Below, piece after piece: positions 35,665-51,360 of a DNA stretch of 64,000 bases (its first letter is position 1; each line of letters begins with the position of its first letter). Source of the stretch: Whitmania pigra (taxonomy: Eukaryota > Annelida > Clitellata > Hirudinida > Haemopidae). The notes beneath the pieces are model-generated. The model searched no databases and had not been told where the DNA came from. It saw only the letters and a list, made by a program, of their open reading frames with translations. Position numbers and translations under genes: made by a program. The stretch lies in contig JAJTWR010000082.1 in assembly GCA_021613335.1 (NCBI GenBank), positions 79,021-143,020 on the forward strand, in the 5' to 3' direction.

Positions 35665-38640
35665 CAATATTTTTCAATATCCTCTGGGTTGTTTGAAATG
35701 CAAAAATAACTTTTTAAAAAAATATTAGAAATAGAGAAATTAATTAATTTTTAACAAAAAATTAACAGACATACTATTCAGAATCTTTTGATTAACGAAA
35801 AATCTACGGGAGGAGTGAATTACACCGTATACATCATTCAAATACAACAACGATTCAACACTAAATCCAATCATGACTGATTATCAAACATTGGCATGGG
35901 ACCTCGTCCAAGCCCATTTCGATGAGAAGGGTTTGGTCAGTCAGCAGATTGATTCATTCAACGAATTTATTTAGAAGTCCATCCAACAAATCATCGCAGA
36001 CAAGCCGCCGATAGAACTGCATGGCGAACTTCAACACAAAAAGCAATCAGAAAAAGCGTCTCGAATTGTTCTAAAATTTGGAAAAATTCATCTGTCGAGG
36101 CCCACGCATTATGAAACTGATGGAGTTGGAATCAGGATGATGCCGAACGAAGCCAGACTTAGAGACCTTTCTTACACTGCACCTATTTATATTGATGTGA
36201 CCAAGACTTTTATTCAAGACGGAGAGGTCGTAGGAGATACGATGTACGAAAAGGTGAGACTAGGTCTTATCCCAATTATGGTCAAATCAGCCTACTGCAA
36301 TTTGAACGGACTACCCGAAAATGCTTTGAACGAAAATGACGAATGCTCCATGGACCCAGGCGGCTACTTCATCATCAACGGTATGGAAAAGGTTATCGTA
36401 GCCCAAGAGAGAATTGCCAGTAATAGTATTATGACATACGTGTCTTGCCTTTCCCATCTTAGAAGACTCAATGCCCCAATGAATTGTGATGTAAAACTTT
36501 CAAAGCCAAGGCAGCTCCACAATACTCATTTGGGCAGGATGTGTCCTGCTAAAACCCCGGAAGGTGCGGGTGTAGGGTTGTTGAAGAACTTTGCTCTCAT
36601 GTCGCACGTTTCGGTAGGTTCCTCTGCCAACGCATTGTTGGAATTTCTCGAATACAACGGCATGCAGAATTTAGACGACGTTGCATTTTCATCCCTTTCG
36701 ACGGCAACGAAAATATTCGTCAATGGTTGCTGGGTTGGTATTCATGAAAATTTGGATAAGCTTTATCTATCCTTGAAAATTTTGAGAAGAAACGCGATCA
36801 CCTTTGAAGTGTCGCATTCCCAGACCATAACCAATCTCCATCCTATACTGGATTTAACCAGGAAGATTCAATTATTATGAATGCTTCATCCATCGATAAA
36901 AGGCTGTTTAGGAGTACTTTCTATCGAACCTATAAAGATACCGAAACAAGCAGATATTTCGGGCAGCAAGAAACAATCGAAAAGCCCGACAGGTAGTGCC
37001 TTCAAGGAATGAAGAATTGCTTTTACGACAAGTTGGGAGAAACTGGCCTCATTTCCGTCGGAGCAGTTGTTTCTGGAGATGATGCCATCATCGGTAAGAC
37101 GGCCACGCTTCCGCCCGATGACGATGACATTGAAAGCAATCCTCGTAGGTACACAAAGAAGGATTGCAGTACATTTCTGAAAAAAGGAGAACATGGAATT
37201 GTCGATAAGGTTATGAAGAACATAAACAAAGACGGCTCTCTATCACGAAGTATTTTATTTCATTATTATTTCTATTTAGTCATTTATACAGGATAACCAA
37301 TGTAATGGCATGATGTAGATTGCCATACAAAGTCGACCTCAACAAGATGGCTCAAAACTTCGCCGAGGTTAGCTACGAGCCGGAAATTCAGCGAAATGCC
37401 GGCTGGGATAAATGCCATAACGGCAATAGCATCATATACTGGATTTAACCAGGAAGATTCAATTATTATGAATGCCTCATCCATCGATAAAGGGCTGTTT
37501 AGGAGTACTTTCTATCGAACCTATAAAGATACCGAAACAAGCAGATATTTCGGGCAGCAAGAAACAATCGAAAAGCCCGACAGGTAGTGCCTTCAAGGAA
37601 TGAAGAATTGCTTTTACGACAAGTTGGGAGAAACTGGCCTCATTTCCGTCGGAGCAGTTGTTTCTGGAGATGATGCCATCATCGGTAAGACGGCCACGCT
37701 TCCGCCCGATGACGATGACATTGAAAGCAATCCTCGTAGGTACACAAAGAAGGATTGCAGTACATTTCTGAAAAAAGGAGAACATGGAATTGTCGATAAG
37801 GTTATGAAGAACATAAACAAAGACGGCTCTCTATCACGAAGTATTTTATTTCATTATTATTTCTATTTAGTCATTTATACAGGATAACCAATGTAATGGC
37901 ATCATGTAGATTGCCATACAAAGTCGACCTCAACAAGATGGCTCAAAACTTCGCCGAGGTTAGCTACGAGCCGGAAATTCAGCGAAATGCCGGCTGGGAT
38001 AAATGCCATAACGGCAATAGCATCATATACTGGATTTAACCAGGAAGATTCAATTATTATGAATGCCTCATCCATCGATAAAGGGCTGTTTAGGAGTACT
38101 TTCTATCGAACCTATAAAGATACCGAAACAAGCAGATATTTCGGGCAGCAAGAAACAATCGAAAAGCCCGACAGGTAGTGCCTTCAAGGAATGAAGAATT
38201 GCTTTTACGACAAGTTGGGAGAAACTGGCCTCATTTCCGTCGGAGCAGTTGTTTCTGGAGATGATGCCATCATCGGTAAGACGGCCACGCTTCCGCCCGA
38301 TGACGATGACATTGAAAGCAATCCTCGTAGGTACACAAAGAAGGATTGCAGTACATTTCTGAAAAAAGGAGAACATGGAATTGTCGATAAGGTTATGAAG
38401 AACATTAACAAAGACGGCTCTCTACTCGTCAAAGTTAAAGTAAGGAACGTCAGAATACCACAGATCGGAGACAAGTTTGCCAGTAGGCATGGACAGAAAG
38501 GCCAGAAGAATGCTATTATGGGTTAACTGGTGACTGTTTTATATTGTTTTACTTATTCCACTTATTTTCATAGCATTTTAAGATGATTGATCTAGAAAAT
38601 AAAGTTTTTATTCATATGTAGACGAGTTTTTGTTTGAATG
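35665..38640 (+). pseudogene. POLR2B: rearranged RPB2 pseudogene containing tandem RPB2-TBPL1 chimeras
   Basis: Similarity to the RPB2 paralogue begins about 200 bp before its start codon and continues past its stop, so this is a DNA-level duplicate rather than a new retroposition. An early CAG has become TAG (at 35971). Three internal deletions follow: after codon ATG at 36430-36432 (short ATG microhomology), near 36814 and near 36838. The middle is a 591-bp unit repeated about three times (RPB2 parts near 36839-37241, 37388-37832 and 37979-38505). The first two units are followed by a piece of TBPL1. The last unit runs on through [12 protein letters not shown], then jumps to the final codons KNAIMG and the stop. 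No full-length product is possible. Confidence 0.9.
37242..37978 (+). repeat. 591-bp tandem unit with embedded TBPL1 fragments
   Basis: At about 37281-37384 and 37871-37975 the plus strand reads [20 protein letters not shown], then [11 protein letters not shown], in frame with itself; the first copy has TGA in place of the Ser codon. This is the middle of the TBPL1 protein encoded at 60546-61094, with several substitutions, so it derives from a different TBPL1 copy. Each fragment is preceded by an AT-rich stretch ending ttatacag, which looks like an intron 3' end. The right junction with RPB2 falls at a shared gaaat.cag. Unit spacing is 591 bp. Confidence 0.85.
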
Positions 38641-39370
38641 GATAGTTAACACGTATGCACACAAACATATAATAGAGCGAGGTTAAAAAAGCAGTTTAAT
38701 AATTTCAAGTGTTCATCAGCAATGACGTTTCGACAATGCAGAGACAACAACTAAAACAACAAATTTTCATATTAATTTAAATTTGGGAAATTACTATATT
38801 TGAAGTCCTTGAAGGATGGATTTCGTAAATATAGAGACGTTTGAAAATAAAATATTTACACATCTTTCTTAGTGAACGTAGTTTTTAAAATCTTATTTAA
38901 TTTTAAATAATCAAGCATTTTCAATCGACATCTATTGAGCAATTCTGTAAAACTGTTGAGTAACTAAGTGAAGCATGACATTTTGTTTTATTTTTGATCT
39001 TCTTAAAGGTACTTTCCAAATTCAGTGACGTAAATTTTAATAGAAAAAAAGATGAAACCTATAAAACGATAGACATCTCACAATTGATCGGTTGTCTCGC
39101 CTAGAGGTGGCTATCAAATTCGAAGAGGAAATGTAGAGAGCCCACAATGAGAGTAAAACAGGGTTTTTGTTTTTAAGGTTTAATTTTATCTGAAAAATAT
39201 AACAAAGAAAAATTATTTTCAAATTTATAAAATACTCTTAGTTTAAAAATACCAAATGGAGTATTTAACCTTTTCATGTTCTTCAATAACATCTTGGGTG
39301 GAGTTTTATTTTCTTTGGAATTCTGTGTCCGTCTACTTGAATAATAGCCTTATTAGGCAAAGACAAAATA
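38641..39370. other. intergenic, no gene seen
   Basis: AT-rich spacer between the RPB2 pseudogene and a gypsy fragment. Confidence 0.45.
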
Positions 39371-39379
39371 ATTTCAAAG

Positions 39380-39830
39380 TTGGTACAATTTTTAAAAGGG
39401 GGATGGCCTCGAATGTTAGATGACACAATTCGAAATTTTCAAAAGTTGGAAGATACACCGACGGTGCAGAATGATTGTCTTATTTTCGGCAATAGAATTG
39501 TAATTTCCGATAAGATGAGATCTCGTGTTATGTATCTATTACACCTCGGTTACTGCGGTATGAGGAGGATGAAGCAGTTAGTACGATCGGTTGTTTACTG
39601 GCCGAGAATAGATTCCGACATTGAAGAGATGTATAGGAAATGCACATCTTGTGTGAACATCAAAACAACCCACCAAAGTTTGCGAACCACCCCAGGATGC
39701 TACCCGAACGACCTTGGAGCAGAATCCACATAGATCACGAGGTTAACTTCATGGGTTGGTGATGGTTGATAGTTACTCTAAATACCCGTGCATCCATCCT
39801 ACTCCAAGCATCACTTTGTTTCTGTTTCTG
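39380..39830 (+). mobile_element. gypsy-type LTR retrotransposon integrase fragment
   Basis: The frame from 39380 encodes the integrase zinc-binding region: LHLGYCGMRRMKQLV (His-His half), VVYWPRID, and CTSCVNIK (Cys-Cys half). After a frameshift the next frame reads PERPWSRIHIDHEVNFMGW, the start of the integrase catalytic core. No LTRs or other domains are nearby; it is an isolated broken piece. Confidence 0.8.
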
Positions 39831-40392
39831 AATATTTGACAGCCAATAAAGTTTTCTGTTCAACTTGTTATTCTTACAAAGACTCAACAGTGTCGGTTAC
39901 ACAGCTCTCACGGGATGTCGTGAGGTGAAGTCGACAAGCTCTTTAATCAATAACGAATAGAGACATATTAATATTATAAATTAGTATATTATTATATTAT
40001 GGGTCCAGGCCGATTGATGATTTGCGGGTATTGAAATTGAGGTGAAGACCTTCAAATTCAGAAAACCCCCAATCTTAGTTGATTGTATCTCTTGGCAGTC
40101 GTAGAAGCCATCCGGCTGTAATGACAAATTGGTATGCTCTTATTGAGCGACTAGGATAGTGGCTGACTTTGTAAATAGATTGGGTGAATGAGATTGCGAA
40201 AATTATTGAGATTAATTAAATATACATCCTGCTAGCGATTCGCAAACAGTCTGCTAGCATTATTCAAATTTGCAATAATTTTATTTGAATAAGTCTAATT
40301 TTAAAGATTACATACATTTGGCAATTTAGATAACATGCCGACAACTTATTCTATCGTTACACTTTATAAAAAATACTCTAAAGTTGCAACAT
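39831..40392. other. intergenic, no gene seen
   Basis: AT-rich spacer before TRIM gene 4; nothing recognised. Confidence 0.4.
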
Positions 40393-40443
40393 TTATTTTT
40401 TTTATTTGATTATAGTCCTTTGCATAACTGAGGTGATTTGGAA
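40393..40443 (-). mobile_element. truncated SINE 3' tail next to TRIM gene 4
   Basis: The reverse complement matches the 3' end of the SINE at 28633 (ccaaatcacctcagttatgc, tataatcaaata, A-rich end). It lies about 110 bp upstream of the start codon of TRIM gene 4, so it may fall in that gene's promoter or 5' leader. Confidence 0.7.
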
Positions 40444-40554
40444 AAGTTGCAACAAGCAGTATTTCGCTTTAAAAATAAACACCCTGCTAGCCTTAAGCAA
40501 GTGTCCGTCTCTGAGGGTTTTAACCGGCATTGCGTCTTTTTCCTAGTTTGTAAG

Positions 40555-42533
40555 ATGGAGGCTGCTCCTTTTGAGATTTGTGCTATATGCAGCGAGTCTA
40601 TGTACGATCCGAGAATACTGCCTTGCGATCACAGTTTTTGTCTGAACTGTTTGGAATCTGAATTTCTTACGAGAGAGTCGACTGAATGTCCGACATGTCA
40701 GACAGTTTTTCTTATACCACAAGGTGGATTGAAAGATTTGAAGAAAAACGAATTCATTGAACGTTTAAAAAGTTTTAGACAGAGTTATACACCTTGCGAC
40801 GCTTGTAAAAAGAAACAAGCAGTTCGATTTTGTGTTAATTGTTCTTTAAATTACTGTTCGACCTGTCTGGTGCCTCACCAAAAGATTCCAACTTCAAGTA
40901 ACCATCAGTTGCTACCGATAGCGAAGGAAGAGGAAAATGTCGCCGGAAAATATTCACTTTGCGAAGAACATTCGGACGTGATAAATCTTTTTTGCGAAGA
41001 TTGCAGTGTTGTTTCGTGTGCCCATTGCTTGACGTCGAAGCATAGAAAACATGACTCAAAGCACATATCGCATTGGTGTGATTCTGTCAAGGAGGTGTTG
41101 AGGCAAAATTTAAAAACAATGGAAGAAACCATTGCAAATGTCCATTATAATCGTAAAAAATCCGAGGTTAAGATATGCACGAACGAATTGAATGCCTCCA
41201 AATTGAAGAAAAAAATAATACAAAGAGGTGAAGACGTGAAGAAGGTTGTCGATTCGATTGTGGCCGAATTGATCGAAACTGTTGGCGAAGAATTGAAACA
41301 GCAACAGAAAAAAGCAGACGGCGTTCTGAAGGAACTGGAAAGCTTGGAAATTACTTTGACTGCTCAGATTGAAACTTTGAAGCAACAGTTGAAGAATTTG
41401 AATTGTGAAAATGTGGTCGGAATATCTTCTCACGTCGTGGAAAAGAAGAAAATCGTTCCAAAATATTTCGATCATCTCAATGTAACTTTAGCCTACGACA
41501 CCAACAACCAAACGACTATCTTGAGAAACTTAATTGGAAAGCCGATGAAGTTAATAACAGGTAGACTTATGTTGAAATAAATCAGACTCACCCGACTATT
41601 TACATGTCAGTGTGAGTAAGATTGTACATGCTTTAATGTATCAATAAGCATAAAGCGTTTACTGCTAAGAAGTTATCTGTAAATATTTCTAATTTAGTTT
41701 TTAGTTTTTTTATTAAAAATTTATTATAATTCATCTCAACCAAACAATAAAAACGTAAAGTTTTAGTTCCTGAAGAGCCAGTGCTGAGAATAACAGAGGA
41801 AGACAAACCCCATGGCATCATCAAATCTGTTGTTCTGAAAGAAGACAAGGTTTTCATTTGCTACTTCGACGAAACTGTCGTTCGCGTTTTCAGCGTCGAC
41901 GGACTGAATGCCGAGCAGTGTTACGACTTTGGGAAGATGTTGTCTGCGATCTTCGACTTAATAGTGGTCGACGACGTTCTCTACGTCTCTGGAAGGTCAG
42001 ACGAGGAAAACATGCCGTGCTTTTTGAAAGCCATTAAACTCGACTTGGCGTCGTCGAGCGAGCCAATAGAGATTTTTAAGCTTCCTTGCGACGGTGAAAT
42101 GTTCAGATTATCGAAGTCGTGTTGGGCGACCGTCCTTCTCTGTTCGTCCAACAAAATAATTCATTTGACCGAAAACGGTGATGTCGCGAGAGAAGTCGAT
42201 TTGTCGTTCGACGTTTACAACGTGGTTCAACTAAACGAACGACATCACTTTGTTTGTTCGCTCGACGAAGAAGTTTGCATCCTCGATGAACGTGGGACGA
42301 AAGTAACGACCTATTCGCCTTATGGCAGACTTATTTTACCAACCCCGTTTACGAAATGGAATATTTATTTGAATGAATTTAGTCACGGAAATGCACTTTT
42401 TCCCGGCCACAATCTTTGTTCTATGTCTGATTGCGATGTCATCAAAAGTATGAAGAAAATTTATTATAATGAGGAAAGTGGAGATACATTCATCTTAAGT
42501 GACAATTACAAGCTACTTGCTTATGAGCTTTGA
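40555..42533 (+). CDS. TRIM-type RING/B-box/coiled-coil protein with propeller-like C-terminus (TRIM gene 4)
   Basis: Exon 1 is 40555-41560 and exon 2 is 41776-42533 (587 aa), with a 215-nt phase-1 intron (donor gtagac, acceptor cctgaag). The RING starts at C9 and C12 with C24 and H26, followed by two B-boxes (the second starts CEEHSDVINLFCEDC) and a coiled coil. Exon 2 shows propeller-like repeats (VVDDVLYVSGRSDEEN, KIIHLTENGDVAREV), but the NIYVGD-type NHL motif seen in its paralogues is replaced by NIYLNEFSHGN, so that blade has diverged. The frame is open for 39 codons upstream, but the ATG at 40555 aligns with the starts of the other three genes. GC content in exon 2 is higher than in the paralogues. 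Likely a RING ubiquitin ligase. Confidence 0.85.
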
Positions 42534-43293
42534 ATGATTGAAAATCATTTCAAAATATTGATTACCAAAAATTGATTACCATCATTTCAAAGCTGAAACC
42601 TGAAATTTTCAGGACTCGCTTGACCGATTACCAGAATATTTGATATCCTTTGGCAATTTTAAGTCTCCATATTTGTTATTCCTACTCAGTGATGGTAATT
42701 TTATGAGCAGCTTTAACTTTGTAAATTATTTCCAGTAACTGAAAAGGTGAGCAAGAATAGCTGACCAAAACATGTCTTTAAGTTATGTTTATGTGATTTC
42801 TAAATTTCAATTACTAACTAATTGATTAACTTATGGTAAACTTAGGTAGTTGAACTTGCAATTGTTTAGCATCTATTTCATTCTGTAAAGGTATTTTGAA
42901 GTATTGTGTTGTCAGAGAATCTCTGAAGTTAAACGGATGATTTATTTTTGTTTCCCAAATGCTAATTATTTTATTGCTCGATTAATTGCATTATATTATA
43001 TAGTCATTGTTGGGGTATTCCTCAAAATTGTTGGGGTCACTAAATCCTTGCCTAACAGAATTGGAGTCTGAAAAACTGGGCCTTATAATTTTTCCATTAT
43101 TTTTTGTTTTTATTGTGCTAATTATTGTCTATTGGCAATGAAAATGGTTCCAAATGTTGTTTGTTTTTGTTATTTTTTTTTTGAAATTTAATAAACTCTA
43201 TTTTGAAAGCTGTTTGCGTCCACTTGAAGTCATCTGATTTTTTTGTTGAAAATAGCACAATCATAAATCTTAATAATATTATTATAATTATTA

Positions 43294-43331
<38 letters not shown>

Positions 43332-46300
43332 TACAATTGCATTCCTTGATGCAACTTTGTTAGAAGTTCCTGGCTCACAAAATGATGCTTGAATATATAA
43401 TGATGTATCTATTTATACATTACATGCATTAGCTCTTTTAGCAATTATGATCAAAATATTTTTATGAACTGCATAATTGTTTACCAACTTTACATAGCTA
43501 TGTGACAAAGATTAAATCGCTAAATTTGTTTTTTTTTATAATTTTAATTGTCAGGATAAAGAAACATGTTTGATAGTAACAACTTTGAAAGCATTTATTC
43601 TCACACCTTCTTTGTTTCGTCTCTTGGATTTCACATTTGCATTTTTAACAAGATAAAATGTCACATTGTCTTGTATTCACATTGTATAGTACTTTGATTG
43701 ATCATTTTTAGCTGCACGTTTTACTTCATTCCTGTTTGATCATCATGAAAATGATTACCAAACCTCAGAGCTTGAGTCTCGATTACTACTGTACTCTTTG
43801 TAATGAATGTCATCCCATGTTTGTTGTTCTATGTCAGTACCACCCTGAAATTACAAAAGCCTCATGCACTCTCGTTGTCTGAATTTTCGGTGGATTATGT
43901 TTACTCGGTCGGTTTAAGCACTCATTTAACCTTTTAATCTTTTTGTTTTTTTGTTTTACTCTTATTTTTTCGGTTGAATTAATGTTTAAACATTTTTGTC
44001 GCTTATGAATGATTAGTCGACCTTTTTCCAGTTATTTCAAAGTATAAAATTTTTTGCTGATCTTGAATTGCTGAAATAAATGGTTAATTAAACGTTAAAG
44101 AGTAAAAACATGAAAACAATGTTCAGTTGTTCAATCTTTTTAAAACCATTTGGAGAATCAATGAGCATCTCAGATTTTTTGGGGCATTATCTCAAAATGA
44201 TGTTGGTGCAGTACTTAATGCTGCATCAATTTTAAACATGGGGGACAATTATGTCATTAGTGTGGATAATATGCCTATTTGTAAGCACGAATTACGTAGT
44301 AAAATTATATCAGGGTAATATAGTCTACGCGACCGCAACCATGTTACCATATTCTTGTGAATGTCACCCTCTGCAAGACTGACTTCGATCACATGGTTCG
44401 GTTAGGCGGTTGATGCAAAATGTGGCAAAGACGTGCATAATTAAAATAAACTGCAACCACGATATCCAGGAAAAGTTATTTTGTCATTCATTTTGTACGA
44501 TTAGAATTTTAAAAATCTTAGAACATAAATTAAAGGAAAATAAGTTTAAACAAGGCTCAAATGAAGATGAACAATACTGAAAACTTTTGATGCTAGAGAT
44601 ATTGATAAAAATGTGCCTAAATGTGTCAACATTAATTAATGTTATGTTAAGTGCAGGCCTAACACTTCAATGTTGCTTGCGAATGTCTGATGGACAAACT
44701 CCTAGACTAAAGTCGCTCTGATGTTTCATTTGGTTTGGGACAAGGGTCATCTTGGGGAGATCCAGGCCCTCCGAGAACATCACCTTGTTTGTACCCTGGA
44801 AGTTGCTGGGGTTTCTACAAGGGTGGATCTATGAACTCTGGTAGGGTTCCAGAGGGTGGTAGGTGTGCCTCGTTGAAAAAAAGTTGCAAGCGCTTAAGAG
44901 TCATTCTTTTGGAAAATTTCTTTGGACCTTATGAAGGGTAAATAACTTGAGAAAATGACAAATCAAATAATTTCTTAAAATTTGTTACTTTAATTTCATC
45001 TTGGTATGGTCTCGGAAATTTAATGAAATCTGAAGACGATTGACAATTCTTCGAATGGAGAAAAAGCTCGCTTTGATAGTATTGAGTCAATACTATTGAC
45101 AATAACGATTAATCCGTTTGTGTACCAATCTGCCATAATGCTGCACTGAAATGGAATCAAGAATTGTTTGAATAGGCAAGTTTCTATGAATGTTGGACCG
45201 AAGTATCTGATGTTTGAGAAGTATTCAAAATTTTTTTAGTTTTGTACAAATAGAATTTTTCATTTTCAGATGGTCTGAAGTTTATCTCAAAGCATCGATA
45301 GCGTGTCACTTCAAAGCGGACATTCATTTCGTGACTTTACCGTGGAAGATCACTGTCAGCGTCAAAACATTCCCTAGAGGTAAGTATTGCTTTTAAATCT
45401 TTTAAATCTTACTCAAGAATTGTAGCTCCAATAAAGAACTCGAGCTTATTGCTTCTCAGATGTCCTCTGTTGATGCATAAATAATAATAATAATAATAAT
45501 AATCTGTTTAATAATTTAATTGTGTCGTTGGGTCATCGTTTCTCGGCTTCATTAAGCAGTCGTGGCAAACCAATTTCAGTTTTAAATCATAATCAATAAA
45601 ATTATCTTCATCCGGGACTTTTTAAAAACACTTGTTGACGTTCTGCAAATCTCTTGATTGAGCATTTTTAAGGCATTAACTTTGTTTGTAATATTTGAAG
45701 TGGTTTAAAAAATCCAGGAAGAAATAATTTTGAGACAAACATCAAAATTTAAAATTTAATATTGCAAATAAAATATTTGTTTGAATTAAATTACGCAACA
45801 AAGATGATTCTAATTGGACGTGTTGATTTCATTCGGTTAGCAATTTATTACGAGCATCGTACGACTGATCAGAGGATATCGGTGATGTAACCCAAGAGCG
45901 CGGTAGGCCGTCATAAATGCTTCGTGAATATTTAACAGGACTAATACATATTCATAAGCTTGGTAAATGCAAGTTTAAATGATGAGTAAATATTTTAAAC
46001 GTATTTCAAGAGCTCTGACTAGTTTAACTTGGGCACTCCGCGCTTAGAAAACAATTTTCTACGTCCATCTGAATGAATCATCACCATTGTCTAAAATGGG
46101 TTTGTGGACATCGTGTTAGCGTCCGTTGAGTGACGAGATTACTCGGCCAATTCCGTCCCCGGTTGTACTGCAATGCAGGATCAACTCACATGATCATCCT
46201 GGACCTTCCAAGGCTGTCCTTATTTCCCAGAAAATAGCTTTAATCTCGTTTGGATGATCTGGCGAAATGATAAATCAGTGGCTAGCTTGTGATAAATAGC

Positions 46301-48250
46301 TAGTCTGACCAAGGCTAATGGGCTTAACACTCTAAATTCTAAAACAAATTAAAAGCTCCTCTTACATTTGAAGTGGCAGGTCGGAGTTAAAATCTCAGGG
46401 GAATTGTTTACGAGCAGTTAAATTTGCATAAAACTTTTCATACGTCCAACCAATTGCTGGCTTGTTTCGATGTTACTGTGAAGATTGGCATTGCAATTAA
46501 AAATCTTAATGCCTTCGCGAGATGGGGTATTTTTTTTTTATCTTCATAGGACAATAAAACATCGTAATCAAAACAACAAACTTTCATTTGTTTGTTGATT
46601 TGTCGATTTGTTTGAACCACAGAGTAACAATGTTTTACGAGCGGATGTTACGCAAGACGACACTTAATTCTTAGTTATCATTTACGTTGCTCGTTTGAAT
46701 ATCACTGGTTTAGCAATATCCTTTTCCTTGGTAGTCTGAAGCACATTGACCACGTTTATGCAAATAAGTAGGTCATTAGCATATGTACGCCGAAGGCGGG
46801 TCAACCACAAAGTAACTTAGCACAATTTTTTGGGTTGTGATTTTTTTAGACTCTTGAAGTTGCACTCGCGATGATTTTTCAGATTATGAGGAGATCGGAA
46901 GCATTGCCAAGAGCAAGAGTTTGTGAGTAAAGAAATGATGATTATGATGCTCCATCTCATCACTGAAGCGTAGTGTATCAGTCGATGCCAAAGTTTGCAT
47001 TATCAGCTGGAATTATTACGATAGTGGACTGATAAGTTCTCATGACATTTCTCAGACTTTCCTCGAGGTTCTCAGGGCATCACTAGCACAAGTCTTTGTC
47101 TCACGAATGTGTGTTTTGGCGCTAAGACTTTTTGACACTTGTTGATTAGTACAAGCATGATAAAACGTGATAAAAACAATAATAATAGCAGCAGCAACAA
47201 CGGCTAATCGAAACACATGACTCAGACTACGGAACGTGTGAATCAACGCCTCGAAACCTTGCAACGTCCGCCATTGTTTCTTATCTCCTACTTTCAGCTC
47301 CATCCATCCATCCATCTACCATTCATTCATTCATTCATTCACTTATTCATTCATCCATTCACTCATCCATCTTGATCATTGATCTACCGTCAATTCATAA
47401 TACACCTAACCAATTCTACTAGTCATTCAACGAACAACCCATCCAATCATCCATCTCTCCATCCATTCATCCGCTCAAAGTTGCGTCGTTAGGTTTATTT
47501 GTTATGACCGAGTCGAAAAGAAGATTATCCTGAACGATTATGATAATGATGGTGGTGGTGATGACGACCTTGTCTGTTCCTTCCGTTGAATCATTCATTC
47601 ACCCACTCGTTCATCGTCCATCCTTCTCATAACGTAATCATCGTTTCATAGTTAACAACAATAACGATAGCTGTGTGAATATTCATTTTCCTGGAAATAT
47701 TTCAAAAGTCCATCATAATCATCATCACCATCATCACATTCATCAACAAATAAGCATCGTCGTCGTCTTCATCTTCCACTACAAATACATTTGACTAAGA
47801 CTATCATCATCTTCAGTGTCATCGTCATCATCACCACCATTACCCGCCTTTATTCATCTGGACCTAAGTTCGAGCCGAACAGCTTAATAAGCCTCTTCGA
47901 GTTTTCTTCCAGGCATGCCTAACTATTTGCAATGGCGGACCATTACCAACCGCATTAGTTGTGCGTTGAATGTTTTATAAATGTAATCCATCTTCAAAAA
48001 TATTCCTAGAAACAAAAATTTGCCACAACGAGTTTTAAAACGTACAAAAACATTGAAATTATAACAGCTTGTTTTTCTTGTTTGTTTACGTACGAATGAT
48101 CCAGCATGCAAGAAGCTAATTATTATTATTATTATTGTTATTATTATTATTTCGAAGCACAATCCAGCATAGCCCACCGACCACACATTAGTCGAGCTTA
48201 CCACAGTAGGCGGTCTTAGTCAATCCATTGTTCAGCTACAGGCCGCTAGC
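42534..48250. other. long intergenic region with simple repeats
   Basis: No gene recognised over 5.7 kb. Simple repeats: (TTA)n at 43266-43331, (AAT)n at 45480-45503, CATC/CATT repeats at about 47301-47480, ATC-rich sequence at 47700-47850 and (TTA)n at 48118-48151. One exon-like segment at 45271-45379 is discussed among the findings. Confidence 0.4.
47301..47480. repeat. CATC/CATT tetranucleotide microsatellite
   Basis: Imperfect catc and catt tetranucleotides, the same kind as at 926-1055. Confidence 0.8.
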
Positions 48251-48264
48251 TGTCTGGGCGCATG

Positions 48265-48272
48265 TATATAAG
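48265..48272 (+). promoter_or_regulatory. TATA box of the alpha-tubulin gene
   Basis: TATATAAG lies about 150 bp before the tubulin start codon, with GC-richer sequence downstream that would form the 5' leader. Spacing allows transcription to start near 48295-48300. Confidence 0.6.
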
Positions 48273-48416
48273 AACGTGCACTTGCCGTGGCTAGCAAGCA
48301 CTTCCTTCGGCTCTTTCGTCTCGCGTACGATCCTTTGCTAATCGTCTTGCGAGGCTGTTCTGAAGTCATTTCTTCTTCGCTCAGGAAACTTCCAGAAATT
48401 TCAAGAACTCTACAAA

Positions 48417-51360
<2,944 letters not shown>

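Noticed and set aside
43266..43331. CRISPR-like regular repetition
   Set aside because: Pure (TTA)n microsatellite without spacers, in a eukaryotic genome; no CRISPR array occurs anywhere in the window.
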